A stretch of 64,000 nt of DNA from Aurelia coerulea (Eukaryota > Cnidaria > Scyphozoa > Semaeostomeae > Ulmaridae): NCBI GenBank assembly GCA_039566865.1, contig CM076948.1:20967001-21031000 (forward strand). The letters are read 5' to 3'. Shown here in pieces: positions 12,072 to 24,065 of this stretch. The notes under the pieces are model-generated. The model saw only the letters and a list, made by a program, of their open reading frames with translations, was not told the origin of the DNA and made no database searches. Every line of letters begins with the position of its first letter. The first letter of the stretch is position 1. The position numbers and the translations under genes were made by a program.

Positions 12072-12960
12072 GACAAAATTGAACGATAATTCAGGCTACG
12101 ACCACCTAAAAATTACACAAGATAGTAGAGAATATTTTGATTTGTCTTGGAAAGGAGGGTATGTCATTATATAATACGCTACCTTTTGGGTGGAACCCAA
12201 GCTCCTACGTATATCAAACGATCGGCCTTGGAGCCTCCCATTTCATTCGATCGCAGGGAGTACCTTTAACGCAGTACATCGACGACAGGCACATTGGCCA
12301 GTTGCAGTCACCAAGGAATCTAACGGAGTCATGATCAAATTTAGAAGTTACTGAATCAGCCCCTTTTTATCATCACAGCGTTAACATTAGTTTCGTGTGT
12401 CTACTTTATAGGCCTTGCAGAGTCTATCCTGTAACTACAGCAACGTATTTGTGTTGTTGGGGCTAATCTCCGTGAAACATGCATTCTCAAGACAAAAAGC
12501 AGCTCTTGCGTTGTTTCGAGAGTCTATCTTGAGTTCAAAGTACATCTGCCTTCATATACTTCAGTCCTTTACAGGAAAAGCAACATTATTTACTCTTGCA
12601 GTACCAGCAGTGATGCTCTAAACCAAACAAATAATGCAAGCTTCGGCAAATGCTAAACAAAAAACAAACAAAAAAACAAAAAATCCCGAACTGTAAAACG
12701 AAAAAAAAAAGTTTTCAACATAGAAATCTCTACAGATGCATCTAACACGGGCTGGGGAAGAGTTCTCATTCTCAGAAACAAAGCTTTTCTCTCGAATCAC
12801 ATGACTATTTGGTCGGATAAATATTGTTACTAATCACCGATCAGAGAACAATAGCCTTCCACAAATCGTTAATTACCTTCTCCAAGGAGATCTATCAATG
12901 TAGTGATGATGTTATTGTCGATTTCAATATCTATGACACTTTTGGAACAACTAGGGTGGA
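11805..12960 (+). pseudogene. DIRS-type retrotransposon polymerase relic (RT plus RNase H)
   Basis: Segments in several + frames follow DIRS polymerase order. First comes a region with NGSFSIWGEHG and PPRLL (11840-11960), then SGYDHLKITQDSREYF (12092-12140). Next are LPFGWNPSSYVYQT and the catalytic QYIDDRHIGQL (about 12180-12305). A connection piece follows (12470-12620), and finally an RNase H-like STDASNTGWGR at 12735-12770. A run of about 36 T (12035-12070) lies inside the RT region and several stops break the frame, so the copy is dead. DIRS elements normally also carry a tyrosine recombinase; none is visible. Confidence 0.7.
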
Positions 12961-13221
12961 AAAAATATCCCACTTAACAAAAATTACCTCTTCAATCTTA
13001 GTCAAAAGCTGAACGTCACCTACTAATAAAACGATGTTTGCTCCTTGCTCTTCAATTCTTCTACTGCAGCGGAAGAGGCTGGACAGAATTTTAGAGAGAA
13101 ACTGCCTTTTGAGGCTGCAAACAACTCTTTCCTTGGAGCACATATTTAACAACAGATTGTATTGTGCAAAAAAAATAAAATAAAAAAATAAAATACAATG
13201 CCAGATGAAAAATTGTCTCCT

Positions 13222-13338
13222 GGGTCGGGTTGTTCAAACCACGATTGGCGCTAATCTTGGATTAAGGCATGATTCGGTAGTCATTTGTATTGTTCCAATC
13301 TGGTATTAGCCTTATATCAGTTTTTAACAATCGGGCCC
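13222..13338. mobile_element. Small inverted-repeat element (MITE-like, about 117 bp)
   Basis: Left end GGGTCGGGTTGTTCAAA and right end TTTTTAACAATCGGGCCC are inverted repeats (GGGYCSGRTTGTT). It has no coding content. The flanks show no certain duplication. The end sequence looks PIF/Harbinger-like, but this is a guess. Confidence 0.4.
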
Positions 13339-13483
13339 TGGTATATATTGGTGACCTACTCCTAAACCTACTCTTGAGTTATGGATAGTATATGCTAGGA
13401 TCAACGTATTTATCATCAGGATACTTATTGATTGTATACAAAGATCACAGTTTCACTTTGTGTGCCCGGTAAAAACAGCAATT

Positions 13484-13875
13484 GATGGTGCGCTCTCCAT
13501 ATCTTAGTCGGTTTTGGTAGCAGGGGTGCGTAATCCAGTGAAAATACGTTACTATTTTCACTGGATTACAAACTCCGAATAACAAAAGGGCTAAGTCCCA
13601 AGTGGCTAATCGTGCTTCACGTAGCCCTCTGCGCGTGAATTTAAGGCCCCAAGGGGATTCATCGTATTTAAGCATGAGCTGGACCACGCCTAGTGCATTC
13701 CAAGCAACAATCTCGGCGACAAAGCGAAAAATCGACCCATCCCTCCTCCCGCAGTGACGGTTCGCTGGTTATCAGCAACCTTGCTACCGAAAACAGCATC
13801 TCTGGTGCGCTCTCCATATCTTAGTCGGTTTTGGTAGCAGGGGTGCGTAATCCAGTGAAAATACGTTACTATTTC
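13484..13875. repeat. Direct 70-bp duplication enclosing 161-bp block copy B
   Basis: A 70-bp sequence containing GCGCTCTCCATATCTTAGTC and GCAGGGGTGCGTAATCCAGT occurs at 13484-13553 and 13803-13872. Between them lies the second exact copy (13554-13714) of the 6748-6908 block. At the junction TAATCCAGTGAAAATA and TATTTTCACTGGATTA form a hairpin. An inverted piece of the sequence next to copy A (CAGTGACGGTTCGCT) is at 13756-13770, so this locus is a rearranged composite. Confidence 0.6.
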
Positions 13876-13894
13876 CAATAGGGCCCCATTTTCG

Positions 13895-14090
13895 GTTGAA
13901 AATTCCAGGACAGGATTATACCTTTTGTGTATTTATTCCGGCACAGGTATGTTCATTAAAGCTTTTTTCCAAGGACAGGTCAGATTTGACATGCAAAGTT
14001 AAGGTAACTTACAAAAGACACTTGTATTGTCCAGGACAGGTACTATGTTTTCAAGCATTTATTCCAGGACAGGGTCATATATAATTTCCT
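13895..14090 (+). repeat. Degenerate minisatellite around CCAGGACAGG
   Basis: The word TTCCAGGACAGG or close variants recurs about five times with spacing of roughly 30-60 bp. The units are too diverged for a firm period. Confidence 0.4.
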
Positions 14091-14142
14091 TTTGGCAGGC
14101 ACATCCCCGTTGTTTTTCTCCAAGGTCGACACCCCGGGATAT

Positions 14143-14365
14143 AAACTATGTTTAAGTGCACTTAAACATAGTTTATGTACATAAACATAGTTTATGTCCA
14201 TTTTTGTGCACATAAACATAGTTTATGTAGCATAAACTATGTTTATGTAATTTTTGTGCAAACGGCGTTCCATAACCGACCACATGTATAAACTGCGGAC
14301 TAAAACTACAAAATATGAAGATTATATATGCGGCCACATATGTTACAATGTGGGGCCGCATTTTC
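14143..14365. repeat. Second CATAAACATAGTTTATG / GCGGCCGCA palindrome copy
   Basis: The 17-bp palindrome and its complement alternate at 14143-14250, followed by TTTTTGTGCAAACGGCGTTC and then a GCGGCCACATATGTTAC..GTGGGGCCGCA palindrome. This reproduces the order seen at 3780-5385 on a smaller scale. Confidence 0.6.
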
Positions 14366-14873
14366 TGGGATTTATAAGTGATGGACGGGATATTTCACCT
14401 TGATGAAGACCAGTCCCCTTAAATTATATGCATATGATATAGCTTCAAACATTTTAAACTTTTTTCCAAGAAACTCCTCTGTTGCTTTTTTCATCTGTGA
14501 AGAAAAATACAAAATGATTTACAAATTATATTATAACTAACATAATAGATTCAAATTTGTTGCAAAACCGTTTGCCTAAAACCTGAAGATATTTCCCGCA
14601 CCTTCCACAAATGGAATGACTTCCATTGACGTTTTGAACCCATCAGCAGCTGTACAACTAACAACCATACTTCGAAATTTTTTGTTGTATAACAGCAAAA
14701 CTAAAGTCTCAATTTGTCGAAAATATTACAAATGAAAATCCAAAGCAAATAATGTGGGCAGAAATTTCAAGAAAGCAGTGACATTAGTCAAAGATCTTAT
14801 ACTGTCTTGGCATCCTTGCCTAAGGATGACAGACAGAACACACTAGAAATCACGGGCACCATGAAGATCAAAT
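14366..14873. other. Intergenic, nothing recognised
   Basis: AT-rich. No repeat, motif or coding stretch that I can support. Confidence 0.35.
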
Positions 14874-15176
14874 GTTAGGCTATTATCATGGGTAGTTAGA
14901 CACTGCTGGTGTGCTTCTATGGAGAAGAGCTGGATAATATGTATCTGCGGGGGAAATTTTTCATAGTGCTGCGGAGGAGATATCTGCGGGGGAAATTTTT
15001 ATAGTACTGCGGAGGAGATATCGGAAGCGAATAGTTTAATATTTTTGTTCTTTCGATATCTCCTCCGCAGTACTGCAAAAAAATTTCCCCCGCAGATACA
15101 TAATATCCAGCGATCCTCCATAGAAGCACACCAGCAGTGTCTAACTACCCATGCTATTATAAGCCTATCTAATCTA
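14874..15176. repeat. Compact foldback palindrome, about 300 bp
   Basis: The left arm (AGGCTATTATCATGGGTAGT onward, 14874-15040) and the right arm (15048-15176) are near-perfect complements separated by only a few bases. Within the left arm the sub-unit GATATCTGCGGGGGAAATTT is duplicated. It forms a nearly loopless hairpin; probably a non-autonomous DNA element. Confidence 0.65.
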
Positions 15177-15346
15177 AGGTTTTGTCTTGAAGGCCTAATT
15201 AATGCTAAAAATCAACAACCTTCGCAATATATCTCCAATCCGTTGTTGACTAGCATGCTTAGGATCAATTAAATGTTGCAAGCACTGTGTATGTTTGTTC
15301 TTCCTCTGTGTTTATCTGCTCTCGTATTTTCGAAACAGTCAAGTCT

Positions 15347-15519
15347 CACTGCAAGCGATCCAGCAACCAGCCATAACTCGTTTCATTAGGCCTAATTTAA
15401 AACGTAAAGAGGAGAAAAATGGCCTAACGAAACGAGTTGTTGAAGTAGGCCAGGCCTTTTTAACCCTAGGGACGGGCAGCATTTGCTGTTGTGGGCTGGT
15501 TGCTGGATCGCTTGCAGTG
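15347..15519. mobile_element. Miniature inverted-repeat element, 173 bp
   Basis: Termini CACTGCAAGCGATCCAGCAA (followed by CCAGCC) and the exact complement at the right end. The interior has ACTCGTTTC..GAAACGAGT inside the ends. No matching flank duplication was found. Non-coding. Confidence 0.6.
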
Positions 15520-16400
15520 TTCTAAAATCTTAGTCTTCGCACAAAGTCGAATTTTTAAATGACTTTATTTCTCTTATTGATACAATCGACACACAACACG
15601 CACAACAACTTTAATTGTTTTCTTTACTCAACAGGTTGCTGATTTTTGGGCATTCATTAGGCCATTATTACGCTACGGACAAAAACTAAGAACACGTCTC
15701 TTTTTTATGAGAAACTGCCCATAAGAAACTCAACTCTCAGATCGCCCAAAAATAAAGAAACTCCAGTACTAGGAAAATATAATGAGCTAAGAAACTATCT
15801 ATTTCGATAAAGGAACCCCTTGATATATTTTTACTTTCATTTGTTTCCTGTATGATATTACTCTTAAAAGGACAACTCCGTGGTTGGTATGATTGATGAT
15901 AAGATACATGATAATACTGCTATGAATGATGTGTGATACTTCTTTCCACTATTTGTTGCCTTCTCCTTGTGAAATTACGTATTCAAATAAGCAATTTTAA
16001 GTTATTATAACAAAGAAGAAAAAGAGGGGGTGGGGGTGGAATCCACCCCTCCCCAGGTATTGACCGCTTCAAAAGTCCCAGGTGAGATAGGGTTAAGATT
16101 TTGTTACAAAGTTTGATCTGAATCCTGTATCTTCTTGCTTAGTAAAAAGGTTTCATAATTAGTGCAAGAATACCAAGGCGATTGACAAGATTTGGTAACT
16201 TATCTGAACGTTTTTTGATAATTCTCTGGTGGTCTTGAAGAGTTGAACGGATGATATTATTTTAGCAACATTACTTCATAAGTTCCTCTTGTTTCTTCTG
16301 GGTATCGCGCCTTAGTTCATCCGTTCACAAAGCCGGTGATTGTCGAATGAGCAAAACGAGGCTGCCGGTATTTATGTAGTGACATAAAAGCTTTAATTAA
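15520..16400. other. Mostly unassigned; one end of a TTAA element at 16020-16092
   Basis: 15540-15860 resembles, in reverse, the words seen at 530-870 (TTTCTTA-rich). At 16020-16092 the sequence GGTGGGGGTGGAATCCACCC..CCAGGTGAGATAGGG is followed by TTAA, like the right end of the element at 40773-41335. No matching left end was found, so this is a partial copy. Confidence 0.35.
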
Positions 16401-18805
16401 GGTAGGTCACTGGTCGAAATTCTAAAATCTTATCCTTTTAAGATATGTTCCTTAAACTAGCCCCCTTATACAAAGTCAACATGCTGACTTCGAATTTAAA
16501 ATCTATTTTTAAATTGGATAATTGGTTTCTATGGTAACTAAAGAACAAAGAGATTTGAGTTATATCATTAAGTGAACATTAATATTTGCAGCTAGAGGCT
16601 TAGGCTCTGATATCAGTATATCAAATTGATGCATAGGACCTGGGGAGTGATGTAATGTTGTTGGTTTTTCAAAATATCTTTTCTGCATTAAAATATTTTG
16701 AAAATTGTCAAAATTGCCTTTACGCAAGGTTTTTTCCTGAAATGCCTTCATCATATAAGTAAAGGAGTATACTTGATCCAAAAATAAAGCCTATTACATC
16801 ACTCTTCAGGTCTTTAGCTTCAAAATGATATATAAACATTGCCCTTTGCTATCTGTTTTGACAAAAAAGTTAGTTCACTAAGCATTCGCACTCTATGAAA
16901 AAACAAGTTTGAGTAAAATGAGTTTGAAATTTAACATTGTGTTCAAAGTTGACTGAATTGTCAAGAATGATCAACAAAGTTACAAAACCATATCATAAAC
17001 AATTCATATCTATGGTTTTTTCATCTAACTGTTATCTGAGGCAGTTTCCCCTAATTTATTTACTATTTCCAGCCCTTACATTGAATGAACCAGACGCGTA
17101 AGTTGTTCCTTCATAAGATTGTTTCTTTTGTTCCTGTGCACTCTTTTGTATTTTATTGCTCTTCTCCATTTTTTGTAAATTATTTGCTAGCATTCTCTGC
17201 TAGCATTCTCTGCTTTCTTTATTACTACTATCCTTCTCACTTTTGGAGGAAATTACCCGGCTCAATCCCCAGTAGCTTGCAGACAGTGTGACGGAATCGA
17301 GCGGAATGAAGCACCCAATGTGAACTGTCACACAGAAAATGCCACTGCTGTTTCCAATGTCTGCCTGCCTGCAAATGTGGATTTGGGGCATATTTTCCAA
17401 ATACATTGATGCAGGGACTAATTAGGATTCTGTGTACTACTTCTTGAGCACCTTTTGAGGAGATATGAGTGGGTATTCCATGCCAGCCCATTATGGGGTG
17501 AGTGCCCTCTCTTATAAGCCATGCACCATCAAATGAGATAGAGCCCCATTCTTATCAGGAAGAACACCAATGTCTTCGTATGCATCTCTGATTGGCTTAA
17601 CAGGGTCATCTTGTACAATGTTTGCCATTTTGATACTTGCCTTGTGAATTTTCTTGTGGTGTACAGTGCAAGCATCTTGGCTTGTTGCATAGGGTATGTT
17701 CATATGTAACACCACATCATTTTTTCATGGCACTGAATCCACATCCAATTTTGTCAACTTTGCTCCCCAACTCTTTGAAACAAACAGCCCTTATCAATAC
17801 TCTCACTGCAAGTTGTACAAAACAATTTAACTTTTCACCACAAAGCCATTGGCATTGTGCTATTTGACAACTCAAAATTTGCAAATGGGGCACAAGACTT
17901 TATTATTCAAAAGACAATGAAGGAAGGTAACTGCACAATGAAAAAACAGTCCTCTATTTCATTGACAGAATCTTCATTTCTTTTCTCTCACACTGGATGC
18001 TGTCTAAAGTTATCCTAAAGAAAGCCATCTGTCTTGCGAATGCAGAACATTACCCTTCCTGTGTCTGTGTGGATCTATCCTTTGATTGAGGATGAGGGGT
18101 AGGCCTAGACAAGAGTTCTTGCTTCCTCTTCATGATTCGAAGCTTCTTTCTCCGCCCAAGCTACGGTTTAATCGATCTCTGCTTTGTCCGGGCCATTGAA
18201 AAACGAAGAGAAACAACTGCATAAGAGAAACACAACAAATACGAGAAGAACTTTCGAATTCTGGCAAACAAACTGATGATGATTCACGATTGCCTCGGCG
18301 TTGTAAGTTGTGTTTTGTTGTTGTTGGAGTGGGCCGCCATCTTGAGGATCTAAACAGCCAATCAGATAGCGCATCTAGATATATCATCCAATCAAATGTA
18401 AGGAATGGTTGCCATGCAAGGTAGCAACGGAGATCTTTTGTTTTGTAAGTTCAGAAAAATCGTCTTTGGTGACGCATAGGTAAACCATATGCCAATGGCA
18501 TCCTCGTAATCGAACAGAGAAGAAACAGGGGATTCAAACGATGCATTGGGCTTCGATGTTTGGAGGCAGGAATTTTTTAGAAATCAGCCATCAAATAGCA
18601 ACAAAATTTTGTTCGGTTTTTGATTTTTCGACACCTTTTCAACTACCTACTTCACGAAAACTTTAGATATTTCTATTTTAGCAAACTTTCTTCACTAAAA
18701 TTTTTTCAAATTCAGATTCTACAATGTTTGAAATACCTAATGCAAATGAAAACAAGAAATTGATTTTTTGGAAAAATTTTCGTGATTTTCGACCAGTGAC
18801 CTACC
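16401..18805. mobile_element. TTAA-flanked DNA transposon, 2.4 kb, decayed (Kolobok- or piggyBac-like)
   Basis: Inverted ends GGTAGGTCACTGGTCGAAA (left) and its complement (right) are flanked by TTAA on both sides (16397-16400 and 18806-18809). TTAA duplications are typical of Kolobok and piggyBac. A minus-strand transposase relic lies inside at about 17150-17900. The element ends do not resemble the CCCTAT ends of the other TTAA elements in this window, so it is a separate family. Confidence 0.6.
17150..17900 (-). pseudogene. Transposase relic (Mutator-like DDE family)
   Basis: In the minus strand, broken frames give in order: an upstream region ending KIGCGFSAMKK; a helical stretch with HKKIHKASIKMANIVQDD and a following AYEDIGVLPDKNG; then SFDGAWLIREGTHP and MGWHGI; then QEVVHRILISPCINVF. 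The pattern SFDG-W--R--H---G followed by V---L----C matches the catalytic start of metazoan Mutator-like transposases as I remember them. Frameshifts and stops divide it. Assignment is by motif memory only. Confidence 0.45.
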
Positions 18806-18809
18806 TTAA

Positions 18810-19468
18810 GTCAATATCTTTTCTGGTTTAGGATTTAGAAATTTAATGACGTCATAGCCTCAAATTTAAGAATTGCCGCCATTTTGAAACTAATGAAGAT
18901 ATCAATAAATTTCCACGGCAGATTTACAGTAAAAAAGGCGAATCTCCTTCCAAGCCATTTAATTAAAAGGAAACCGTAAAATAATTTTACACCGACCTTT
19001 TTAAGATTTGAGCCCTTTGTTGAATAAATGCATTTTGTTTGATAAACGCTTTTGAAGACCGCCTGAATCCAATTTCACCTTTGGCTGCCCTGTTTCCACG
19101 TCTTGGAAGTAAAAACAGGCACACTGTATTGTCTGTGGTGGTTTGGTTTGGAGGTTTGAGTCGCAAGCCGACAATCGAATTCAACAACAAAATTTCAGAA
19201 TGATCTACCAAATGGCAACTGAAATCTAACTAACGAGAGGTAAGTTCGATTTATAAATCTTTATTGTAATATTCAGAAAATGCAGTTTAATTGGTTCAGC
19301 ATTCAAAGGTTTTGGAAGCAGATAACTGACCAAACCTCTTGTCTTGGCCTGGTTGAGAAGAGCTGCTCTCGCAAGCAACAAGACCTTGAATTCTTTGAAA
19401 GAGCAGGTGATTATTTACTGGAGGCATGATTCAGCCGGTTTCCTCCCAGTGCCTCCAAGAAAGCTGCT
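18810..19468. other. Intergenic, nothing recognised
   Basis: Sequence between two transposons. Short frames only. Confidence 0.35.
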
Positions 19469-19476
19469 CAAAGATG

Positions 19477-21505
19477 AGGGTCGTTTAGGGGGGGGTATAT
19501 GTTCCCCTGTTCCCTGTTAAATTTCCGCTTGTTCCCCTGTTCCCTTGAGAAAATCCGCTTGTTCCCCGGAGTTTTGGTAGGCATATCTTTCACATTGATA
19601 TTTGATTTTTTAACGATGCTTATTTTCGAAAGTTTTTCCAAGAGGAAGACGAGCGTAAAAATGTGAAGAAACCTGGGTTGACTTTTGATAAAACATTGAA
19701 AAACGTTATAAAATAAAAAATGACCGGCCAAAGTATTCTTAAATGTTATGCGGCTACTTCTTAAAGTATTGCAACCAAAATAATTTGATCATTTGCATCA
19801 GTATCACAAGTTAGTGTTCGCACAATCAGGAGAGAGGCAAACATCTCAAAATGTGCTCCCGGGAGTTTTCTTTTTCTTTTGTTATCATTCTCATTCCTTC
19901 AAATTGTAAATCTTGGAAAATTCTTTACTGCTTCCGATGAGCGTCATATCTTTTCATTTGTGGTGTGGTTCCTCCTCTTCCTCTGGTAATTTATCTTACT
20001 CTTGCTTGATCTCTATGTTCGCTATGCTATGTTCTAAGACATATGCCAGGAGATGGTGATACGCCTCTTCTTGGATAGTCAATTCTGATTTATCTTCTGA
20101 ATAAGATCCTGGAGGGGAGGGTGTACGTAACCTAAACATGTACTGGGATGTGCCCACGAAAAAAAATTATCCGGCTCCAGAATTGTTCCCTTCAAATGAT
20201 AGCCGATTGTAGAAAAAACTCGGTCAAAAGTATACTCCAAAACACACAAAATTGACTAAATAACAACCCGATCTAACAACATTTCCCCTTATGACATGTT
20301 TTGACAACCAGCTCCAAAAAAGTTGCCTTCTTTTTGATACACTGCTCAAGAAAAAAATTGGTGAAAACGATACCCTGAAAAACGGCACATCCCCGTCGGA
20401 CAAATATACTACCCCCCCCCTCGACATGACAGATAATACCTTTGGTGTGATTAGCTACCTTTCCTCCTTTGTGCAGTGGCGTGGCCAGGGTAAATTATGG
20501 GGGGGGTATTGAAATGAAGGGGTCTGTGGGCGAGGCATCCAAGAAAATTTTTGGCACCACGCCCTTTACTTTGGCTTAGAATGCATTTCCCAATATCATG
20601 CTTGCCATTAGTGTCGAGGAACCTTTGATAGTTTTGTGACAGTTATCCTATAAATCAAGAGCACGAGAAAAAATGACATTTCTCGAAAAATTCTTACCCA
20701 ACCTATACCCAGCTATTTTGTCTTCGTTTTAAAAGGAATCTCGAGGGCCGTCTTTCGAAATGATACTTGATTTCTGGGAAGTGCAACAGGCTTTCTCCCA
20801 ATATCCTTAAAAATGAGTATGAAAATGGACTGAAAATCCTTAACCATAGGTCTTCCCCTAATGAGTGGGATTGAGGGCGAAGCCTCCAGGAAAATTGCTG
20901 AGGTCATGCCCTTTACTTTGGCTGGGAACAGTCCTACCGATACCATGTTAGCCAATGCTAAACAGAATTGTTGATCATTTGATAACAGTTGCTTTTATAG
21001 ATTGGCATCCCCAGGCGAAAATGTTTTTAAGATAAGTTGATTTTTTAGAATGTCTGTCTTCATCCCATCTCCACCACCACTGCCAAATTAGAAACGTTCA
21101 TAATTTTGTAATAGTTGTTCGTGAATCACCACATTGGATTGGAGAAAGTGTGGGCCAAAACCACATCACACATTCCCGGTTCCTTTGTTTGCATTTGTCA
21201 CAATCCAATTTGTTTGTCCCCAAAATGGAAGTCTTGACGATTCTGTGATAGATTGTCAAGGAAAATTTTCAAAAAGACACCGTTACTTTGGCTTAAAAAG
21301 AATCTCAAGGACCATCTTTCGCTTTGGCAGAAGTAAATTCCATTGAATGTAAAAATCTTTGAATTAATTATTACAGATAGAAATTTCCCTGATCCCTGGA
21401 TAAGATCTGAAGTTCCCTTGTTCCTTTTTAATTTTGGCCATGTTCCCTTGTTCCCTGGATATATTTCGCATGTTCCCCTGTTCCCTGGAACCCCTAAACG
21501 ACCCT
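19477..21505. mobile_element. 8-bp-duplication DNA element, 2.03 kb (hAT-like), with nested material
   Basis: Inverted ends AGGGTCGTTTAGGGG and CCCCTAAACGACCCT are flanked by the identical octamer CAAAGATG (19469-19476 and 21506-21513). Sub-terminal repeats of GTTCCCTTGTTCCCTGG lie inside both ends in opposite orientation. A different inverted-repeat end (CAGTGGCGTGGCCAGGG, 20475) starts inside it, so another element is nested here. No transposase was recognised. Confidence 0.7.
20475..21335 (-). repeat. hAT-type end plus degenerate copies of the 124-bp repeat, reverse orientation
   Basis: Begins with CAGTGGCGTGGCCAGGGTAA, a typical hAT terminus. Following words such as CTTTACTTTGGCTTAGAATG and TCATGCTTGCCA are complements of the 124-bp tandem unit at 33785-34590. 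At least three diverged units are visible. The other end was not found, so the copy is partial or merged with the host element. Confidence 0.5.
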
Positions 21506-21699
21506 CAAAGATGACAAACTCCTTACGATTATTGATAAGAGTTCAATCAGGCATTTCCATGGTTCATTAGCTTTGTACTTCCATCATGGACGCTCTATTG
21601 CATATTTCTGCAGGACGGTCTTCCAAAGTACGCTTTTTCAAGTTGTCTGTTTCAGAAACAGAACGTACAAAAGTGTCGGGAAGCTCAAGAATGTTTTAA

Positions 21700-23808
21700 C
21701 CCTATCCAGACTGGGCTTTTTGAGCTACTAGAAGACTGGGGGGGCTCATTCAGCCCCCCGCCCCTCTCTAAAATCGCCATTCCTTCACTTACGAAGACGA
21801 AACTCACCACGCAGGTAGCCGTGCTTATGATTTATCATTTTTCACAAAAATGTTTCTAAAAATAGATATGACGTCATAATTAATCAAGACCAACTGGCAC
21901 GTGTTCACGAAAAAAGATTGAAAAATCAACTTTTTTTTAAATCTCTATAATTTTCTAAGATTGATTCATGAAACCAAATTATGCCAATCAAAGCATTGTT
22001 AGAAGGTGAAAATATACTTATAAAGTGAAAAATTTGATTTTCGCAAATCCAAGATGGCGGACAGAGAGATTAAAATTCTTGTTTTTCCGAAAAATGACAA
22101 ATGCAGCCATAATAGAGAATTTCTCCATATATTACAATGAAAACTACTTCAATGATAAGTGTTCGTTGCATACTTCATTTTTCCTTTTGAAACTTTTGTT
22201 TTGATTATTGCAAAAAATGCTGACATCAGCATTTTTTCCCAGTAGGACTCAAAGGAGTTGGAAGGAAGGGGAAAGGTGGAAATAGGGGGTTGAGGATAGT
22301 AATTTGGTGTAATTTTGATAATATCTTGACAAACTAAACACTTTCAAGTAAAAAAACTCTCACTATAAAACAGATTCTCAAGATATGCATGAAAACTGAT
22401 CGTTAGTAGTACTATGTGAGGATACCCCCCGGGAATCTTATACCGTTTGCGACCAATGGTGCACAAAATTCAAACAAAATTACATAGCTTAGGTGGAAAC
22501 AACCCTGTTGAATAGCTTTAATCTATTTATTGCCGATGTAAAACATTTAGGGTCGAAATATCCTTGCAGAAAGACCGCTAACTAATTTTTGCCATTTTCT
22601 TAAAGATGACGTCATTGATGAGGTCACGTGACATATAATTGGTCTATTGTTATTATAAGTAAAGAAAGTAAACATAAGATCCTTTTGGATGATTACAAAG
22701 TCCGTCCTGAGCTACGCAAGCATAAGAATATGTGATTATTGATTTCTTCATAACCCTAAATGATCGTTGATACTGTCTCTAGCTACAGTCAGAGAGATGA
22801 GTGTTGATGCTGAAGTCGCTTTCAATAGAAAATAACTTAGATGTCATGTGAGATTTACGATAACGCAAAGTTACTTATGCAGAACCCTACAAATTGTTGC
22901 TATTCGCAGGCATCTAATTGGAGACAGGCAGTCACGAAGTTAACCTCTGTGCAGAATCGTATGCATGAAGATGTTTTGGTTCAGTGTGATCACGTGCCTT
23001 CCCCCAGTCAATGGCGCCATTGTTTGCTGGGATTCTGCACCTTTCTGTAGCTGTGTCTTTCTACCTTCGGTGATGCTGCAAATGCCTCTGTGAAGGCCGC
23101 CGGTTACATCATCCTCTAAAGTTGACTTATTTGCATAATGAGTACTATCAATAAGTGGCTAATGATTCGTTCGTTCTAGAAAGCGATTGTTTTGACATAA
23201 TTTAGCTGCTAATGAAGTCAAGAACGTGCCAATTCTGGGTAAATTTGTTGTTGTGCCAGGGTAAACATCATGGTAATTTATCCATCTTATGTTGTCAAAT
23301 CTGTCTAACATGAAATAAGCCGACGTCAAATGTTGCTATAGGATCGCGGGAAACTTCTGTCTTGTATGCGCTTTCTGTGCGCTTTCTTTATTTCAGTGCC
23401 AATTAGCAGAGATAAAACGTTAACCAATCGCTTTAACGAGCGTGACGGAAGTGGGTTACTTACTTTCTTTCTTTCTTTCTTTCTGACTGACTGACTGACA
23501 TCGAAGCCCCTTCTTAGATTACAAAGTGGACTTTGTAATCAAAAAGGATACTATCAAAGAATTGTGAGGTGATCTGGAATTACAATCCATAAGCAGCTTA
23601 CCTAAAAGTTGGCCCCGACCACTCTGAAAAAAACAGCCACCCCCCACCCCCCTGAATTTTTTTTCAAAATTTCACATAAAATCACACTTCAAAAGGATAG
23701 AAACTAAAAGTCAAAAAACCATTTCCTGGTTCGTTGAACCAATTTGGAGTAGTGCTCAGTTAAGTATGTAGGGGGGGGGCTGAATGAGCCCCCCCAGTCT
23801 GGATAGGG
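21700..23808. mobile_element. TTAA-flanked piggyBac-like element, copy 1
   Basis: Starts CCCTATCCAGACTGGG and ends CCCAGTCTGGATAGGG, flanked by TTAA at 21696-21699 and 23809-23812. GGGGGGCTCATTCAGCCCCC-type hairpins lie just inside both ends. This matches piggyBac habit (TTAA target, ends beginning CCC). No transposase is readable. Its right TTAA is also the left TTAA of copy 2. The interior carries an 850-bp insertion (22691-23540) that copy 2 lacks. Confidence 0.7.
22691..23540. mobile_element. 850-bp insertion with GATTACAAAGTCC inverted ends
   Basis: Begins GATTACAAAGTCC and ends GGACTTTGTAATC. The sister copy (29500-29560, reverse) goes straight through this position, so the segment is an insertion into copy 1. 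Flanks TTTTGGAT and AAAAGGAT are not an exact duplication. Contains a CTTT/CTGA microsatellite at 23456-23502. Family unknown. Confidence 0.45.
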
Positions 23809-23884
23809 TTAACCCTATCCAGACTGGGGGGGAGGGCTCATTCAGCCTGGTGTTTGGAAAACTAAGACCCAGAAAAGGAAGACC

Positions 23885-24065
23885 TAAGACCTAAGACCAC
23901 GAAAACGAAGACCACGAAAACGAAGACCCCGAGAACGAAGACCACGAAAACGAAGACCCCGAAAACGAAGACCACGAAAACGAAGACCCCGAAAACGAGG
24001 ACCCAGAAAACGAAGACCCAGAAAACGAAGACCACGAAAACGAAGACCCAGAAAACGAAGACCCC
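23885..24065. repeat. 15-bp minisatellite GAAGACCACGAAAAC, left array
   Basis: About 12 copies of GACCMCGAAAACGAA. Because the period is divisible by three and the unit lacks stops in most frames, several reading frames stay open without being genes. Confidence 0.85.
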
